This document shows positions 35,781-47,900 of a stretch of 64,000 nt of DNA, in pieces. Both the position numbers and the translations under genes were made by a program. The stretch is from Anagrus nilaparvatae (lineage: Eukaryota > Arthropoda > Insecta > Hymenoptera > Mymaridae). Within the stretch, counting starts at the first letter, position 1. Each line of letters begins with the position of its first letter. The DNA lies in NCBI GenBank assembly GCA_022575985.1, contig JAKSXM010000007.1:64634501-64698500 (forward strand), written 5' to 3'. A model generated the notes under the pieces. The model was not told the DNA's origin. It did no database searches and saw only the letters and a program-made list of their open reading frames with translations.

Positions 35781-36216
35781 GCTAAGAATGCTCTTATTAA
35801 ATAAATAATAACTAAATCAATTGATTAATCCTTAGAAAACTTATGCAATCATATAGAAATTCATTTGAATAAAATTTTTCATAATTTGATTCTGGAGTTC
35901 TGTATTTATTTAATCAGGTTCTAACACAAGACCTTTCAAATCTTCTAATTGCTCCATACTATTGACACTGATGTTCAGCATATGTTATAATTGGACTAAC
36001 CAACTTCTGAGCAGTGTAATTTAGTGCCATTGCTTAACATAGATGAATTAAACAGCTTTGCATTCATCTGGAAAAATCTTTTGGAGGGAATTTATAATTT
36101 TTTTATTATACCCCTTAAATGGAGTACGTGGTGGATGTATATCCCAAAAGGAAAAATTTAAATTTTTGAATAAAATTGTCGTCTAGTAATGAAAAAGACA
36201 GTCCCAATTACCTGCA

Positions 36217-36455
36217 ACACGCATACAAAAAATTAGTAAATGTAACTAAAATTACGATGTTGTTTACTAAATTCAGTTTGGTTAAAAGTCACTATAAATT
36301 ATTAGTAAAATTTACTAATAAAATTTGTTTATAAAACTAATACCTCAATTTTTTTAGTAACATTTACTAATTTTTTGGTTATATTTACCAATCTATATTA
36401 ATTTGTTTTTACTACATTTCTATAGGTTAATTTTACTATTCTTTTTTTTGCGTGT
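36217..36455. mobile_element. Small TIR element 'ACACGCA...TAGTAAA'
   Basis: ACACGCATACAAAAAATTAG at left faces ACTATTCTTTTTTTTGCGTG at right. The interior is rich in TAGTAAA/TTTACTA. Length about 240 bp. No TA duplication is evident. Confidence 0.5.
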
Positions 36456-36597
36456 AGATGACATTTTTAGCCCATAATAATAATTTTTGTGATTTAAAAA
36501 ACATTATGTTTGCTTAGTGTCCAAGTCACAGATTATAAAATATATAAATTACCTTTAATTATAATCCGTCAGTGAATTCGTTAGTTCGTCATTGCCG

Positions 36598-36634
36598 ACG
36601 CGTTTCGAAACTAATTAGTTTCATCATTAGGGTT
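36598..36634 (-). ncRNA. Hammerhead-like motif, left arm (damaged core)
   Basis: Read on the - strand: CTAATGA, then GAAACTAATTAGTTTC as stem II, then GAAACGCGTC. The core has CUAAUGA in place of CUGAUGA, a change expected to weaken cleavage. Confidence 0.45.
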
Positions 36635-36792
36635 TAAAAAATAACTCTAACACATAGGAAATAATTTAATAAATAACACTTTTTTTACTTTTTCGAGTTT
36701 TCGTCATTTCGAGCGCTTGCTAAGGTAGCCGACGCGGCTGTGAGTGTTATTTATTAAATTATTTCCTATGTGTTAGTGTTATTTTTTAAACC

Positions 36793-36845
36793 CTGATGAT
36801 GAAACTAATTAGTTTCGAAACGCGTCGGCAATGACGAACTAACGA
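36793..36845 (+). ncRNA. Hammerhead-like motif, right arm (intact core)
   Basis: CTGATGA at 36793-36799, then a fully self-complementary GAAACTAATTAGTTTC (stem II), then GAAACGCGTC with a two-base-pair ACGCGT stem III and cleavage predicted after the C of GTC. The conserved core bases are all present. Stem I is weak as I pair it (CC/GG only), which is also the case in other minimal hammerheads of Penelope-like elements, where dimers help. Confidence 0.55.
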
Positions 36846-37670
36846 AGTCACTGACGGATTATAATTAAAGGTAATTTATATATAATTTTTGTATTAAAAA
36901 ATATTTAAATGGCTTGAATGTGTCGATTGGGTTTCAAAAAATTGAAACTAAAAAACTCATCTAAAAATATATACATTTTTTAACTTATATATTAACTTTA
37001 AAAAAAAATCACTAATATGAAATATCGACAATATATAAACAAATTAAAATTAAAAAAAAAATGTATAAAAACCTTGACCTAAATTTTAACATAATTTTCC
37101 TATTATGAAGCATAAAATAAAATATTTTTTAAGATTTAGTAGGTAGTACATGAATATAACATAAAAAGTTATATATTTATTAATCAATAAAAACAAATTA
37201 TTTATTAAAAAAAATATTTTTTATTTATCTTCTTTTTTTTTTCTAATTAAAAAAATTATCTTTTAACGTTAAAAATTCATATCTTTTATTAATTATCTAT
37301 ATTATTCATTGACGTATTTTTTCTGTATCAATTTAAAATAATTTTGATTTTTAGAAAAATTAATTAGTAATATAAAAAAAAATGTTTAATAATTTTCATA
37401 ATTTTTTCTCTTACAGCGTCCCTCATGGTTAAATTATTGATGTATTATTAAAATAAATATTGGTAATCAGATGTTCTTATAAATTTGTCGCTTTTATAAA
37501 ATTTTTTTAATAATCTGCGTTCTTAAAAGACACAATAACTTATAAATTTCTTATTCTATTAAAGAAGTTCCAATTTTTAATTTAACACTATTTTTTTGGA
37601 ACCAGGGAAAAAAATGGCGAAATTAAACTTTTTTAACAAATTTTAAAAAATATCAAGATCACCAATGAAA

Positions 37671-37786
37671 ATGGAACATGTACCCTAAATCCTTAAATCA
37701 AAATTATTCTAAGTCCTTTTGACCCCTCCCCCATATAAAATGTTTAAAGTGCCCCCCCCCCCCCTAAAAAAAACACGCTCCATGTT
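37671..37786 (+). repeat. Dispersed repeat family 'GAGCATGGAACATG', copy III (short)
   Basis: Begins ATGGAACATG, contains AAATTATTCTAAGTCC and a C-tract, and ends CGCTCCATGTT. A shortened copy of the repeats at 26918-27213 and 43434-43705. Confidence 0.6.
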
Positions 37787-37853
37787 AAAAAAAATTAAAA
37801 ATCTTATTAATCTTAATTATTAAGATAATTAAATTATCTTACTTTGGCCACCA

Positions 37854-38180
37854 AAATACGGCTTTAATTTTCAATTAAATTAAAAAACAAAATTGCCAAA
37901 TTAATCTACAGAAAATGAAAAATGTGGCTCTGTTTTTCCTAGGCTTGAGAAAATTTTCTTTCTCAGTTAAAAAATGAAAGAAAAGCTGCAGTACATTCTA
38001 ACCAAAAAAATGAGTGAAGCAGACGACATTGGGATTGCAATTTCATTTAATTTTTTGAGTAGAAGGAAAATTTTGTAATATCTAGGAAAAGCAGAGCCAA
38101 ATTTTTCACTTTATGTAAATTAATTTAGCAATTTTCTTTTTTAATTTAATTGAAAATTGAAGCCGTATTTTGGTGGTCAA
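37854..38180. repeat. 327-bp hairpin 'TTGGCCACCAAAATACGG'
   Basis: TTGGCCACCAAAATACGGCT faces AGCCGTATTTTGGTGGTCAA, and ATGTGGCTCTGTTTTTCCTA faces TAGGAAAAGCAGAGCCAAAT. Arms about 110 bp with a roughly 100-bp loop. A single copy in the window; MITE-like. Confidence 0.65.
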
Positions 38181-41100
38181 AATTAATATTTTACCAAGTC
38201 TCTAATTGGTTGAGAGCTGAAAAAATGGCTGACATCCAGCCCTCTTAATAAAGACACAACTCAAAAGAAACATTTTAAAAGGAGGCTTTATATTGAAGTA
38301 AAAAAATAAGCTAAAAACGTATAAATAAATATTTATTTTTTCTTTTCTTTGCGAATAATAATAATAACAAAAAGATGCCTTTATAAATTCCATAAAATAA
38401 TACATAGTATGGGTTATTGAGTAAAGTATAAGAAAAAAAAATGAAATAAATTATAAAATGATCTAATAGCTCAATAATGAAGATCAACATCACAAGTTTA
38501 TTTATAAGTATAGAAAATTCTCGTATTTAATAATTAATTATAATACTTTTGATTTCTAATTATGAAGAAACAAGAAAAAAATTTTTGATTTTTTTTCCTC
38601 TCTTAGAAATAATAAATGTCAATAATTATCTTAAGGGTTATCTAATTATAAATTCAGTACTAAAAAAAAATTCAATATGAAGATAAATTACTTTAAATTA
38701 TCTCTTGTTTTTAAGTAAAATATTTTATTGAATATAAGACAATAATTTCGGTGCAAAAATAATAATCTGAAATCCAGAAATTTTTTTCGGAGGGGTCCAA
38801 AAAATTTCGAGGGGGGACAGAACCTACTAATACTATAATAATTACGATTTAAATTTATTTAATTAGAAATTCATTGGAAAATTAATTGAAATTAGTTTCT
38901 GTTTGTCATTCTAGATTGTTTATTCTCATTTATCATTTAATTATTTTACTAAATAGAATGTCCATTTTGTGCTCGACCGAGGTTAAAATATAGAAATACA
39001 ATTAAATCAAACTATAGAATTTTAGATTTTCTGAAAAAATCTTTTAAATAAAAATTTTATAGTTATTTATTAATCATATGAAATTTTTCATAGAAAATAG
39101 TTTAATTATACTCCAAAATTACGCACAAAATTTATTATTTTTTCAAAGAAATCTTTTGTATTTTTTAAATGTTCTCACATTCTTTGTTATTTTTTTTTTT
39201 ATAAATGGTCAATTTTTTTATTACGTAAGTGTACATGCGCGCCTAAAAAATTTTTTTTTCTTCTATTCAAAAAATAATTTATGTTAATTAAATTGCCCAA
39301 AAAAAAATTTATGCAAACAAAAAAGGTCAAAAATTTTAAAAATACATAATAATATCATTTACGTTTATAATATGGACAAATTTCTTAACATCTTTGTAAA
39401 TTTAGGTATGTTTTTTTTTTTTTGGTATGTCAATAATAAAGTTTTTAATGAAACTTTTGTTTATTACGACCTTGTTGGACCAATAATAATTTTCGATTTA
39501 TAACTCGCTTTTGGTACGATGATACATTTTGTATAATCTCTTATTAGGCACCCAGTAGTTTGTTTTTCAATGAAACTGAATTTTTTATTGGAAATTTGAA
39601 TTTACAAAAATAGAATAAATAAAATTATAAAAATTTTAAAAAAATTTTAAAAAATTCAAAAAAATTGAAGATTTTATTATAGATATCAAAACCCATAAAA
39701 AAAAGGAAAATTTGAAAATGTGCAATAAATAATTTATATTTTTCAAAATCGTAATTTTTGAGCAAAAATATAGCGTTATTTTTTTCACAAACTTTGTTTT
39801 ACAGCTGAACCTAAAAAATCTTTGGCGCTGTATGCATATCTGACTAAATTTTTTAAACTAAAATTTTACTCTAAAATAAATGCAAAAATTTGTGCCTAAA
39901 AAATAATGCTAATTACGATAAATACTATACCCGTGAAAGAAAAATTTTCGGAGATTGCCAGAAATAGTTCATGTCCTGCTCAAGTTTTTCCCTGATTTCA
40001 CAATCGTTTTCACGTTCCCATATAGCCAGTAGAAATTTAACTCGTGAGAAAATTTTTGAATATTAAATTATCTTGAAATGATACCGTGCTAAAAAATAGT
40101 TTTTATATAATATTTTTAAATGAAAATTCAAAACAGTGCTAAAGCAGTTGTATTTTTATCATAAAGTATGGTAAAATTTTTCTCCCAAGTGAAATGATTT
40201 CTAAAGATTATATAATAAAGAGTACTATTAGAACAAGTAAAATGAATTTTCAACTGGAAATTATATGTGAAAGTAAAAATTTTTACCCTGCATATTTGTG
40301 AAAAAAAAGTTTAGAGATTTTGCCCCCATCCCTTCAAAATAAGGGTTAAAAGGGTGTAATACTCCCGTTGGGTCAGAGTATTATTAGAAACTTAAATCCG
40401 AAGTTAAAAATTCGAACTCTGAGAAAAGTGTTTATAATTTTTGAAGTCCTTAAATTCAATAATTGCATGGCTTCTGAACTTCTTCAAAGTGCAATAAGGA
40501 CGTTTTGTCCTGGGTATGTTTTAAAACTTTGGCATTATTTTACTATCCTACAATCAGCTAATAAGCAAAAAATAATAAATTTAGCCTATTGAACCTTATA
40601 CCCAGAATTCTGTAAAAAATATTAAAAAAGCAAGAAAAATGTTCATATGTAGAAACATTTATTTTCCTGTTTCTAATATTACAGTCACCGAGTGTTGTGT
40701 AGAGAATAAAGGATCGATCGAGGTAGTTCCTTTGGATTTTGCGCATTTCAAAATCCAAAGAGATATTATAGAGAGTTTTAGGGGAATTTTTATACAAGTC
40801 CTTTATTTTTTTTTAGATTATATCTTTCTAAAAATCCCCTTGATAATAATATGCAACAAAATATATTTCCTCGATCATCCACGTGGGTATCCATAAGTAA
40901 ACAGACGCAATAATAATAATTTTATGTTACGTATCAAGGACCAATACTATTTTTTTTTTATTGCGTTTTATAGAGCATCAAAATTTTTTTAATACGTTTT
41001 TAAAAAATTTTTTAATAGAAACGACGTAAATATAGAAATTTTATGTTGCCCACTTTTATATGAATTATAAAAGTTTTTTTATAAATCAGTTTTTTTTTTT

Positions 41101-42163
41101 TACATTCTCTATTTTTTTATAAATTTATTTTCTGACACAAGAGCAAGCAAGCGTAAAAATATTTTAGCATTCGTGTGTATATAATTTTAAATCCTTTTAT
41201 TTTTTACAAAAATCAAATTTCAAAATTAACCAAAAAAAAAAAAATTTTTTTAGTTTTTTTATGGTTTATAAAATTTTTTTCGAATTTAAAAACTTAATAA
41301 AATATTATTAAGAAAAGTTATAATATTATAAAAGAAAAGTTACCAAGCATCAGAATCGTTAAATTGTTGCAGAAAGGATATAATAAAAATGAGAATAAAA
41401 AGAGAGAGAAAGAGCAATGACCGCAAGAGCGCCGACGCGATTTCTAGCCCATTCGTTGGTAATATTCCACATACATACTCTAACATTGATCCATAAAAGT
41501 ATCATTTTAAAATATAAAGCTTCATTCACAATTAAATATGTATTTTTGGTCCATTTATCATTTATATTGCTAAATAAATTTTTTAATCTAGATTTATGGG
41601 ATCGTTTTTTTTGGCGCACTTCTTGCTATATTCCCTCAAACTCATTTTTTCAGAGTGGTAAATTCTGGGTAAATTTTAGACAGAGTTGTACTATACAGGC
41701 TGAATTTTATTTTTTTTTACTGCAATGAAATCAAATGAAATGAACATTTATTCAGGCTAGTTTTATAAAAAAAAATTTTTTTTTACTTGATAGCAAACAA
41801 ATTATTAAATTACGTTTAAATTCGGAAAATTCAGCAAAATTCAATCAGGATTTATAATAAATGCAGGGTAATTGTGGGCAAAAATGGAAAATTTGACACG
41901 CAGATTCACTTTTTTTAGTTACTCATAAAAACTTTTTTAAAGTTTTTAGTTTTTAATGCCTTTAGATTTCCTTATACCCGCTTCAAAAATGTTTTGCGAA
42001 CGGAATATTTTTAAAAGGATCCGGTTTTAGTTATTTTTTTAAAAAGGAAAAATGGTTCAATTACCTATTCTTTGTATTATTTATAAAAATGTTTAAAAAT
42101 TTTTTTGGACTTGGTAAAAAATCGCAAATTTAATTTATTTCCCTGTTTCAAAAAGTTTTAAAC
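38181..42163. other. AT-rich DNA, no gene recognised
   Basis: Nothing here looks like an exon with good splice sites. Two small items stand out: a 12-bp stem hairpin CTTTGGATTTTG-loop-CAAAATCCAAAG at about 40730-40761, and a GC-richer island at about 41405-41460 (CAAGAGCGCCGACGCGATTT) embedded in overlapping open frames on both strands. Confidence 0.4.
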
Positions 42164-42445
42164 TACTGAGTATCCGCCATTTTGTTTTTATAAAAATTAT
42201 TTTATTTTTCATTTTTTTAGGCTTAGAAATTTTTTTTGATCCAAAAAATTTTCTCGCTTTTGTTACTATATATTTATAATATTTTGGCATAAACATCTTT
42301 TTAAATTTAATAAAAAACATGCAAAAATATTCTAAATTTTATAACGAAAGTGATAAAACTTTTTGGATCAAAAAAAATTTCTAAGCCCAAAAAAATGAAA
42401 AATAAATTGAATTTTTAAAACAAAATGACGGATACTGAGTACTCT
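42164..42445. mobile_element. Foldback MITE family 'CGCCATTTTGTTTTTA', copy 2
   Basis: Ends TACTGAGTATCCGCCATTTT and AAATGACGGATACTGAGTA, with AGAAATTTTTTTTGATCCAA facing its complement inside. About 280 bp. Related to 23827-24199 by ends and by the AACATCTTTTTAAATTTAAT core. Confidence 0.65.
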
Positions 42446-43433
42446 TAAAAATATATTAGTTTTTTTTTAATCTATTCCAAGAAAATTTTCCATTTTCGAA
42501 ACATTTTTTAAAAATAAATCGTTTGAATTTTGTCGCTGCAATTTTAAGACAATTTTTGTACAAATTTTTTCATATGTATTGGCTGTCAGTTTGCTCTGTT
42601 TGAATTTTTAAGCAATTCAAGCAAATTTTAAACAGAGCAGCCCAAAAGTGCAGACAATGTGCAGTGAATCAGAAAAGTAATTTGTGTTTTCAAGGGAGAC
42701 CAAAAGAACAAAATAATAAAAATTTTCAGCTTACTTCATAACACAACTTAAATTTTTAAGTACTTCCATAAAATTTCATTTACAAAATAAAAGAAAAACT
42801 TAACACTTATAAAATAAAATATGACTTAGATAGCGAAAAAAATCTATAAATAACATTGTTTAAATATATTTTTAAATAGTGATTTTTTTATTTATACCTA
42901 CAGAATGGCCTAGTTTTATTGTATACTATTTAAATATACATATTGTCTATAGGTTCTTAAAAAACATAAAAATTCATTGTTTTTTACAAAAACCACATTA
43001 TTATTTACAATTAATGATAAATTTTTAGACTCAAAAATTAATATCTTTATTTATTATGCAATATTTTTTTTCATTAATGCGTATATTAAAATTTAAATTA
43101 TATTTAAAAATATATTTTTAACGAGTTAAGTAATTTGATAAAATAGATCTCAAGTTACATTTGGCATGTCTCTGCATAATTCACGTTTTTTTTTATATTA
43201 CTAAAAATTTTCTTTAAATATATGAATAAATCTATGGAAAATTTACACTGATTTTATTTCAAGATTTTTTTTTCATACATTAATATTATTATTTTTCTGA
43301 CTTTTAAGCTAATTTGAGAACCAAATGTAGATCTTAAAAAAATTAAAGAGTTTTTTATTTTTTCCTTAGAATTGTTAATTTAATTTCCGCAAGATGTTTG
43401 GACGCTTCAAACTAATTTTAAAAACTTGTAACT

Positions 43434-43705
43434 GGTTTGTGTGTTAATACAGCCAACGAGCACGGAACTGTTACTTATAACAGTTTTAGCTTATACTCTC
43501 TAATTATTATAAGTCCTAAAACCGAAATTATAATAAGTCCCGAAATAAAAATTATCCTAATTTCATAAACCTAAAGTATTCTAAGTTCTTGTTTTTATCA
43601 AGTCTTGACTCCCATTTCAAATTATTTTAAGTCCCTAAATCGAAATTTTCTAAGTCCATTTGAAACCCCCCCCCCCTGAAAACGTCAATTGGTTACACCC
43701 CCCCT
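43434..43705 (+). repeat. Dispersed repeat family 'GAGCATGGAACATG', copy IV
   Basis: From GGTTTGTGTGTTAATACA through ACTTATAACAGTTTTAGC, then four or more blocks of TAAGTCC separated by AAATCGAAATT-like spacers, to a C-tract. It aligns closely with the reverse complement of 26918-27213. Confidence 0.65.
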
Positions 43706-43840
43706 AATGCAGAAGACTTTTCCGGGTAAACCACCCAATGAACATTTATCATGTTTTTGTTTTGCTATAAATCACCTAAAACAATTACATTTACGAAATT
43801 TGACAATAATTTATTTTTACACAAAACCTGATCACATAAA

Positions 43841-44235
43841 GTGAGCTTTGTTTCGAAACAAGGTATATCGAAAGAAGAGCTCCTTCGAAACACCTTGTTT
43901 CGAAACAAAATTTTACTTCGCAACACCGTGCTCCAAAATACGGTAACGATCGATCGATAAAAAAGTATAAGGCACTGACGATCAAAATTTTTAAAATATA
44001 TTTAATAAAATTAGTGTTTAATACAAAATATAGCTAGGTATGCCAATTAGCTGATACCAGTAAATATAGTATAATATAACTCCAAAAAGTTTTCAAAGAT
44101 TCTGATCTTGCTTTCATGAAAATTCTCGAAAGATCGTTTGATCGTCGGCGCCTCATACTTAATTATCGATCGATTATTACCGTATTTCGGAGTTCAGTGT
44201 TACAAAGTAAAATTTTGTTTCGAAACAAAGCTCAC
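43841..44235. mobile_element. 395-bp foldback MITE 'GTGAGCTTTGTTTCGAAAC'
   Basis: Ends GTGAGCTTTGTTTCGAAACA and TTTCGAAACAAAGCTCAC. The palindrome TTTGTTTCGAAACAAA occurs at both ends and again at about 43895. Inner arms pair CGATCGATCGATAA with TTATCGATCGATTA and AATACGGTAA with TTACCGTATTT. No ORF. Confidence 0.7.
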
Positions 44236-44259
44236 TGTGAACGCGCCCTAAAAGTCAGT

Positions 44260-44976
44260 CATTAAAAATTGACCAAATAATTAAAAAAAATTCTTTTAAT
44301 TCAAATGAACTTAAATAAAGTAAATTAAAATAATTTTGTTTAGAGAACTTTTTTACAGTCAACTTTGGCGGGTAAAAATAAACTACATAAAATTTAACCA
44401 TTAACCTTAAGCTGCCACACTTCACTTTCGTAACCTAGCTTACGCTTGGGGTCTTTTAAGACCCCAAGCCGAAATTGCCCACTACGGGCAGCCTATTAAA
44501 ATAAATAGCTTAAAAATATTAAAAAGTTATTTCGAACAATATTTTAATAAATAATATTGCTTTTAACGTAATAATATCTTCTAAATTAAAAAACAAAAAA
44601 ATAAAGTAACCAAACATTCGTGATTTATGGACATTTTACCTAAAAATTGATATGTTTTTTCCATGTACAAGCGACTCTGATACTTTTAAAATTATTACCA
44701 ATGCTCCACCATATAGTTTGAAGCCTTGAGTTACTAGAAATGACACCAATAGTGTCATTTTTTACATTTAAGTAGGTTGAATTTTTACTTGAAAGGGCTT
44801 GGGGTCCTTCAAGACCCCATGTGGCAGCTAAAGGTTAAAAATTGACCAAAAAGTGAAAAAAATTTTTTTTTTTAAATGAATCTAAATAAAGTAAATAAAA
44901 ATATATTTGTTCAGAGAACTATTTTATAGTCAATTTTTAACTTTAATGGGTAAAAAAAGTGACATAAATTGTTAGT
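44260..44976. repeat. Tandem duplication of a ~140-bp unit, split by a piggyBac-type MITE
   Basis: Unit 1 (44260-44404) and unit 2 (44835-44976) share TTAAAAATTGACCAAA, AAATAAAGTAAATTAAAAT-like and CAGAGAACT/TAGAGAACT segments at roughly 75% identity. The MITE at 44405-44834 sits exactly at the unit junction. Confidence 0.6.
44405..44834. mobile_element. piggyBac-type MITE (430 bp) with TTAA target duplication
   Basis: Terminal inverted repeats CCTTAAGCTGCCACA and TGTGGCAGCTAAAGG lie inside TTAA on both sides (44401-44404 and 44835-44838), the target duplication that defines piggyBac transposition. Subterminal GGGGTCTTTTAAGACCCC (palindrome) and GGGGTCCTTCAAGACCCC occur at the two ends. No ORF. 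The empty site is given by the sister tandem unit at 44260. Confidence 0.85.
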
Positions 44977-47900
44977 GGATAAAACTAAATTTAGACATCA
45001 AAATCCAAAAAAAATTTGCACTTTTAACTCGAGTTAAAAGTAAACCCAAACTGAAAATTAATTTATTAATTTCCAAAAATTTAACAAATACATAATTAAG
45101 TAAAAAAAATTTGTTCCAGTGTATTTTAAATTAAATTTTGAAACTCCATCTAATAATTAATGCACCCTTTACGTCAATTCATTCATATAATAAATTTTTA
45201 TTATTAAAAATATTCTAGAATGCACTTTAAAATTTCTGAATAAAATAAAAACGTGTTCAGTAGTTAAAAAAAGCTCCTTTATAAAAAAGAAATAAAAATA
45301 TGTAACATAAAATTTAATTTCATTTATTTTATGAATGAAATTTCCTTTAAAAAATTTAATTATTTATACTGAGTGAATAATTTAAGTAATCAATTTAAAA
45401 ATTTTTTATCTCCAAATTTTATATTTAAGAAGAAAAAAAAATTCCATTTATTTTTTGCATAATTATATTGAGAAAAAAAAATATTTTTATTTATCAAAAA
45501 GATAATGATATGAAATTTGATACTTTCTTGTAAATACACATAAATAAATTTTAATGATTTTGGTTTAGTGACTTATTATCAATATTTCAAAATTTGTGTA
45601 TTAATTATTTTCCTCATATTTATTTAATTTTTTAAAAAAGAGTTAAAATTTAATTTATACTCTTATTTTGGCATTTAATTATCGCAATTAAACTGGAAAA
45701 TTCTTTAATTATCTCATTTCCCAAATTAGAAGTATGGTTAGCAGTAATTGCGAGTACCTGACCCGAAAAAAGCTCAAAATTTTGGTTAAACCCGAAATTT
45801 TTCGAAAATGGTCTGCAGGTACTGTTTTGAATATTTTATTAATATTTTTTAAAAATTTTCAGCAAATTGTTACTTTGAATAAAATATAGCATTCTCAACA
45901 AAGAAAACCCAAAAGCAATTTATAATTTATAGTAACAAAAAAATAATTTCATTAAAAAAATTTTTCCACTAATTTTTCTAGTAATTTCGATAAAAAATAA
46001 AAAATACAAGTATAAATATTAAGTATGTCGTTCGTGATATAAAAAATTATATATATATATATTTATACTATAAAGCTTTTTCATGCGTTTTAGGTCATTG
46101 CCTTTTTGTCATAAATGTTAATAATTATTTTTTTTTTTTTATATTCTTTTATGTACTTAAAACGTGTTTTATATGTTATTAAAAAAAAAAAATAGAATAT
46201 TATTGATAACGAACTGATAATTCAGTGTATATTTGTGTCTAACATACATTAATAGTATTGTAAATTTAAAAATTTTTTTTATGGAATATTTTTGTTTATC
46301 ACTTCTTAAATTTTTGTTTTGTAATATTTGAGACTTGGCTAATATTTAGAGTCTAGACGAACAGTGTCGTTTACCCAATGAATTTAATGACAATAATATC
46401 CGGGATATTTTTCAATTAGCTAGATAAAAATTTCAAACTAAAAAAACTTCGGATATTTTAGTAAGATTAAATTTTCAGAATTAGATTTTTTTATAGTAAT
46501 TTCCAATTTTTAGATACAAAATTGTAGCCAGAGATTTTTTAATCTGATATTACAAGCTCATAAGTGACATTCAGACCACAGTAGGAAAAATGGAAGGGAA
46601 GGGGGATTGATTTTAAAAGTATATTCTAAAAATTAAATATTCTGCTTGAAATTTCAAGCAAAGCAATCTAACCGTGTAATTAAAAAAATATTTTTAATAA
46701 TTCAATAAAAATTTGATTGATAAATAAGTTTCGTGACAGTAGTATTGAAAATTCTTCTATTAAATTACTTAAAAATTTCAAAACTTTTTCTAAAAATTAA
46801 ATTAAAAAATCAATATTTTTCTATACAGAGTTTCAAAAATCGACATATTGATAAGATAAAATTCTATTAATATTTTCTATTGTCAATTATAAAATTTTTT
46901 AAATTTATTTTTACAAGATAAAAATCTTATTATTTATATATAAAATTTGTTATAAAAATACGCAGGATTTATTTTCTACTTAACATGTGTTCAAAATTAA
47001 ATGAAAATCGTTTGAAATTTGATTAAATTTTTAAAAATGTTTTAGCTCATTTTTTAAATTTACAAAGTATTTAAAATTCAATAAACTACTAATTATATCA
47101 TGTCCAATTACGACGAAAATGTTTCTAATTATTTTGATACTATTATTTGAAAAATTATTCTATTTTATATTTTTAGCCTAACTATAATGTGTATTTAGCA
47201 AATAATTCACGATAAAATATTTAAGAAAATTACAATAACAATTACGTTATTAAATATTTTTTGCTTAAATATTCAAGAAAAGCTACATACAAAAAACAGT
47301 TGGGAAAATAAATTGAAATAAATATTAACAACTTTGCTTCCTTTGTATTTTTCTTTCTTTGGCTCTGACTACAAAAATTATCGAGTCATTAAAATTTTCA
47401 TACTGAATCATCTTATTTTTTAGCTTAAATTTTTCTTTCGATTGCTTATTTTACCGGCAAACTTTTAAAGAGAGTTTGTTATTATTAAAAAGGGTCTGAT
47501 ATTTTATTTTTCACACATGATGATCACACTATAAACATCAAACATATTTGACACATGGGCCAGCCCTGATCACAAAACTATTCTCGTTTCCATAATAAAA
47601 CACAAAAGCGGTACTTTTGTTAGTCTCTAATAAAATTTTTAACGTTAACACATAAAATTAATAATGTAAATATTGTGTATTGCATATGAGTAATTCTTAG
47701 TGAAACTGACCTAAGCGATAGATAAAAGTCTGGGTTAAAAAAAAAAAAACAATTGAACTGGGTTCAATATGTAAAAATATGATACCATGCCAGTTTTTAA
47801 GGTGCCAGGTTCAATGGTTTCGAAATAGTAGCTGTTTTACGATTTAAAAAAAATTGGTAAAATTTCTCGTTGAATCCGATCCTGCCATCAGATTTTGGAA

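Larger units (their letters stand above)
36556..36875. mobile_element. Inverted pair of Penelope-like terminal sequences
   Basis: Two arms of about 130 bp face each other. Each carries AACACATAGGAAATAATTT (or its complement), the hammerhead-like core and GAAACGCGTCGGCAATGACG. The central 60 bp includes TCGAGCGCTTGCTAAGG and GACGCGGCTGTGA, resembling the CGAGCGCTCGC region of the element at 7260-7290. No reverse transcriptase remains. The arrangement suggests head-to-head or snap-back terminal repeats of a Penelope-like element. Confidence 0.65.

Noticed and set aside
41359..41728. Overlapping open frames on both strands (86 and 103 codons)
   Set aside because: No motif, no splice context, and each is the antisense of the other; kept only as a GC-island observation.
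44405..44834. GGGGTCTTTTAAGACCCC considered as a transcription terminator hairpin
   Set aside because: It is the subterminal palindrome of a TTAA-flanked MITE and has a counterpart at the other end.
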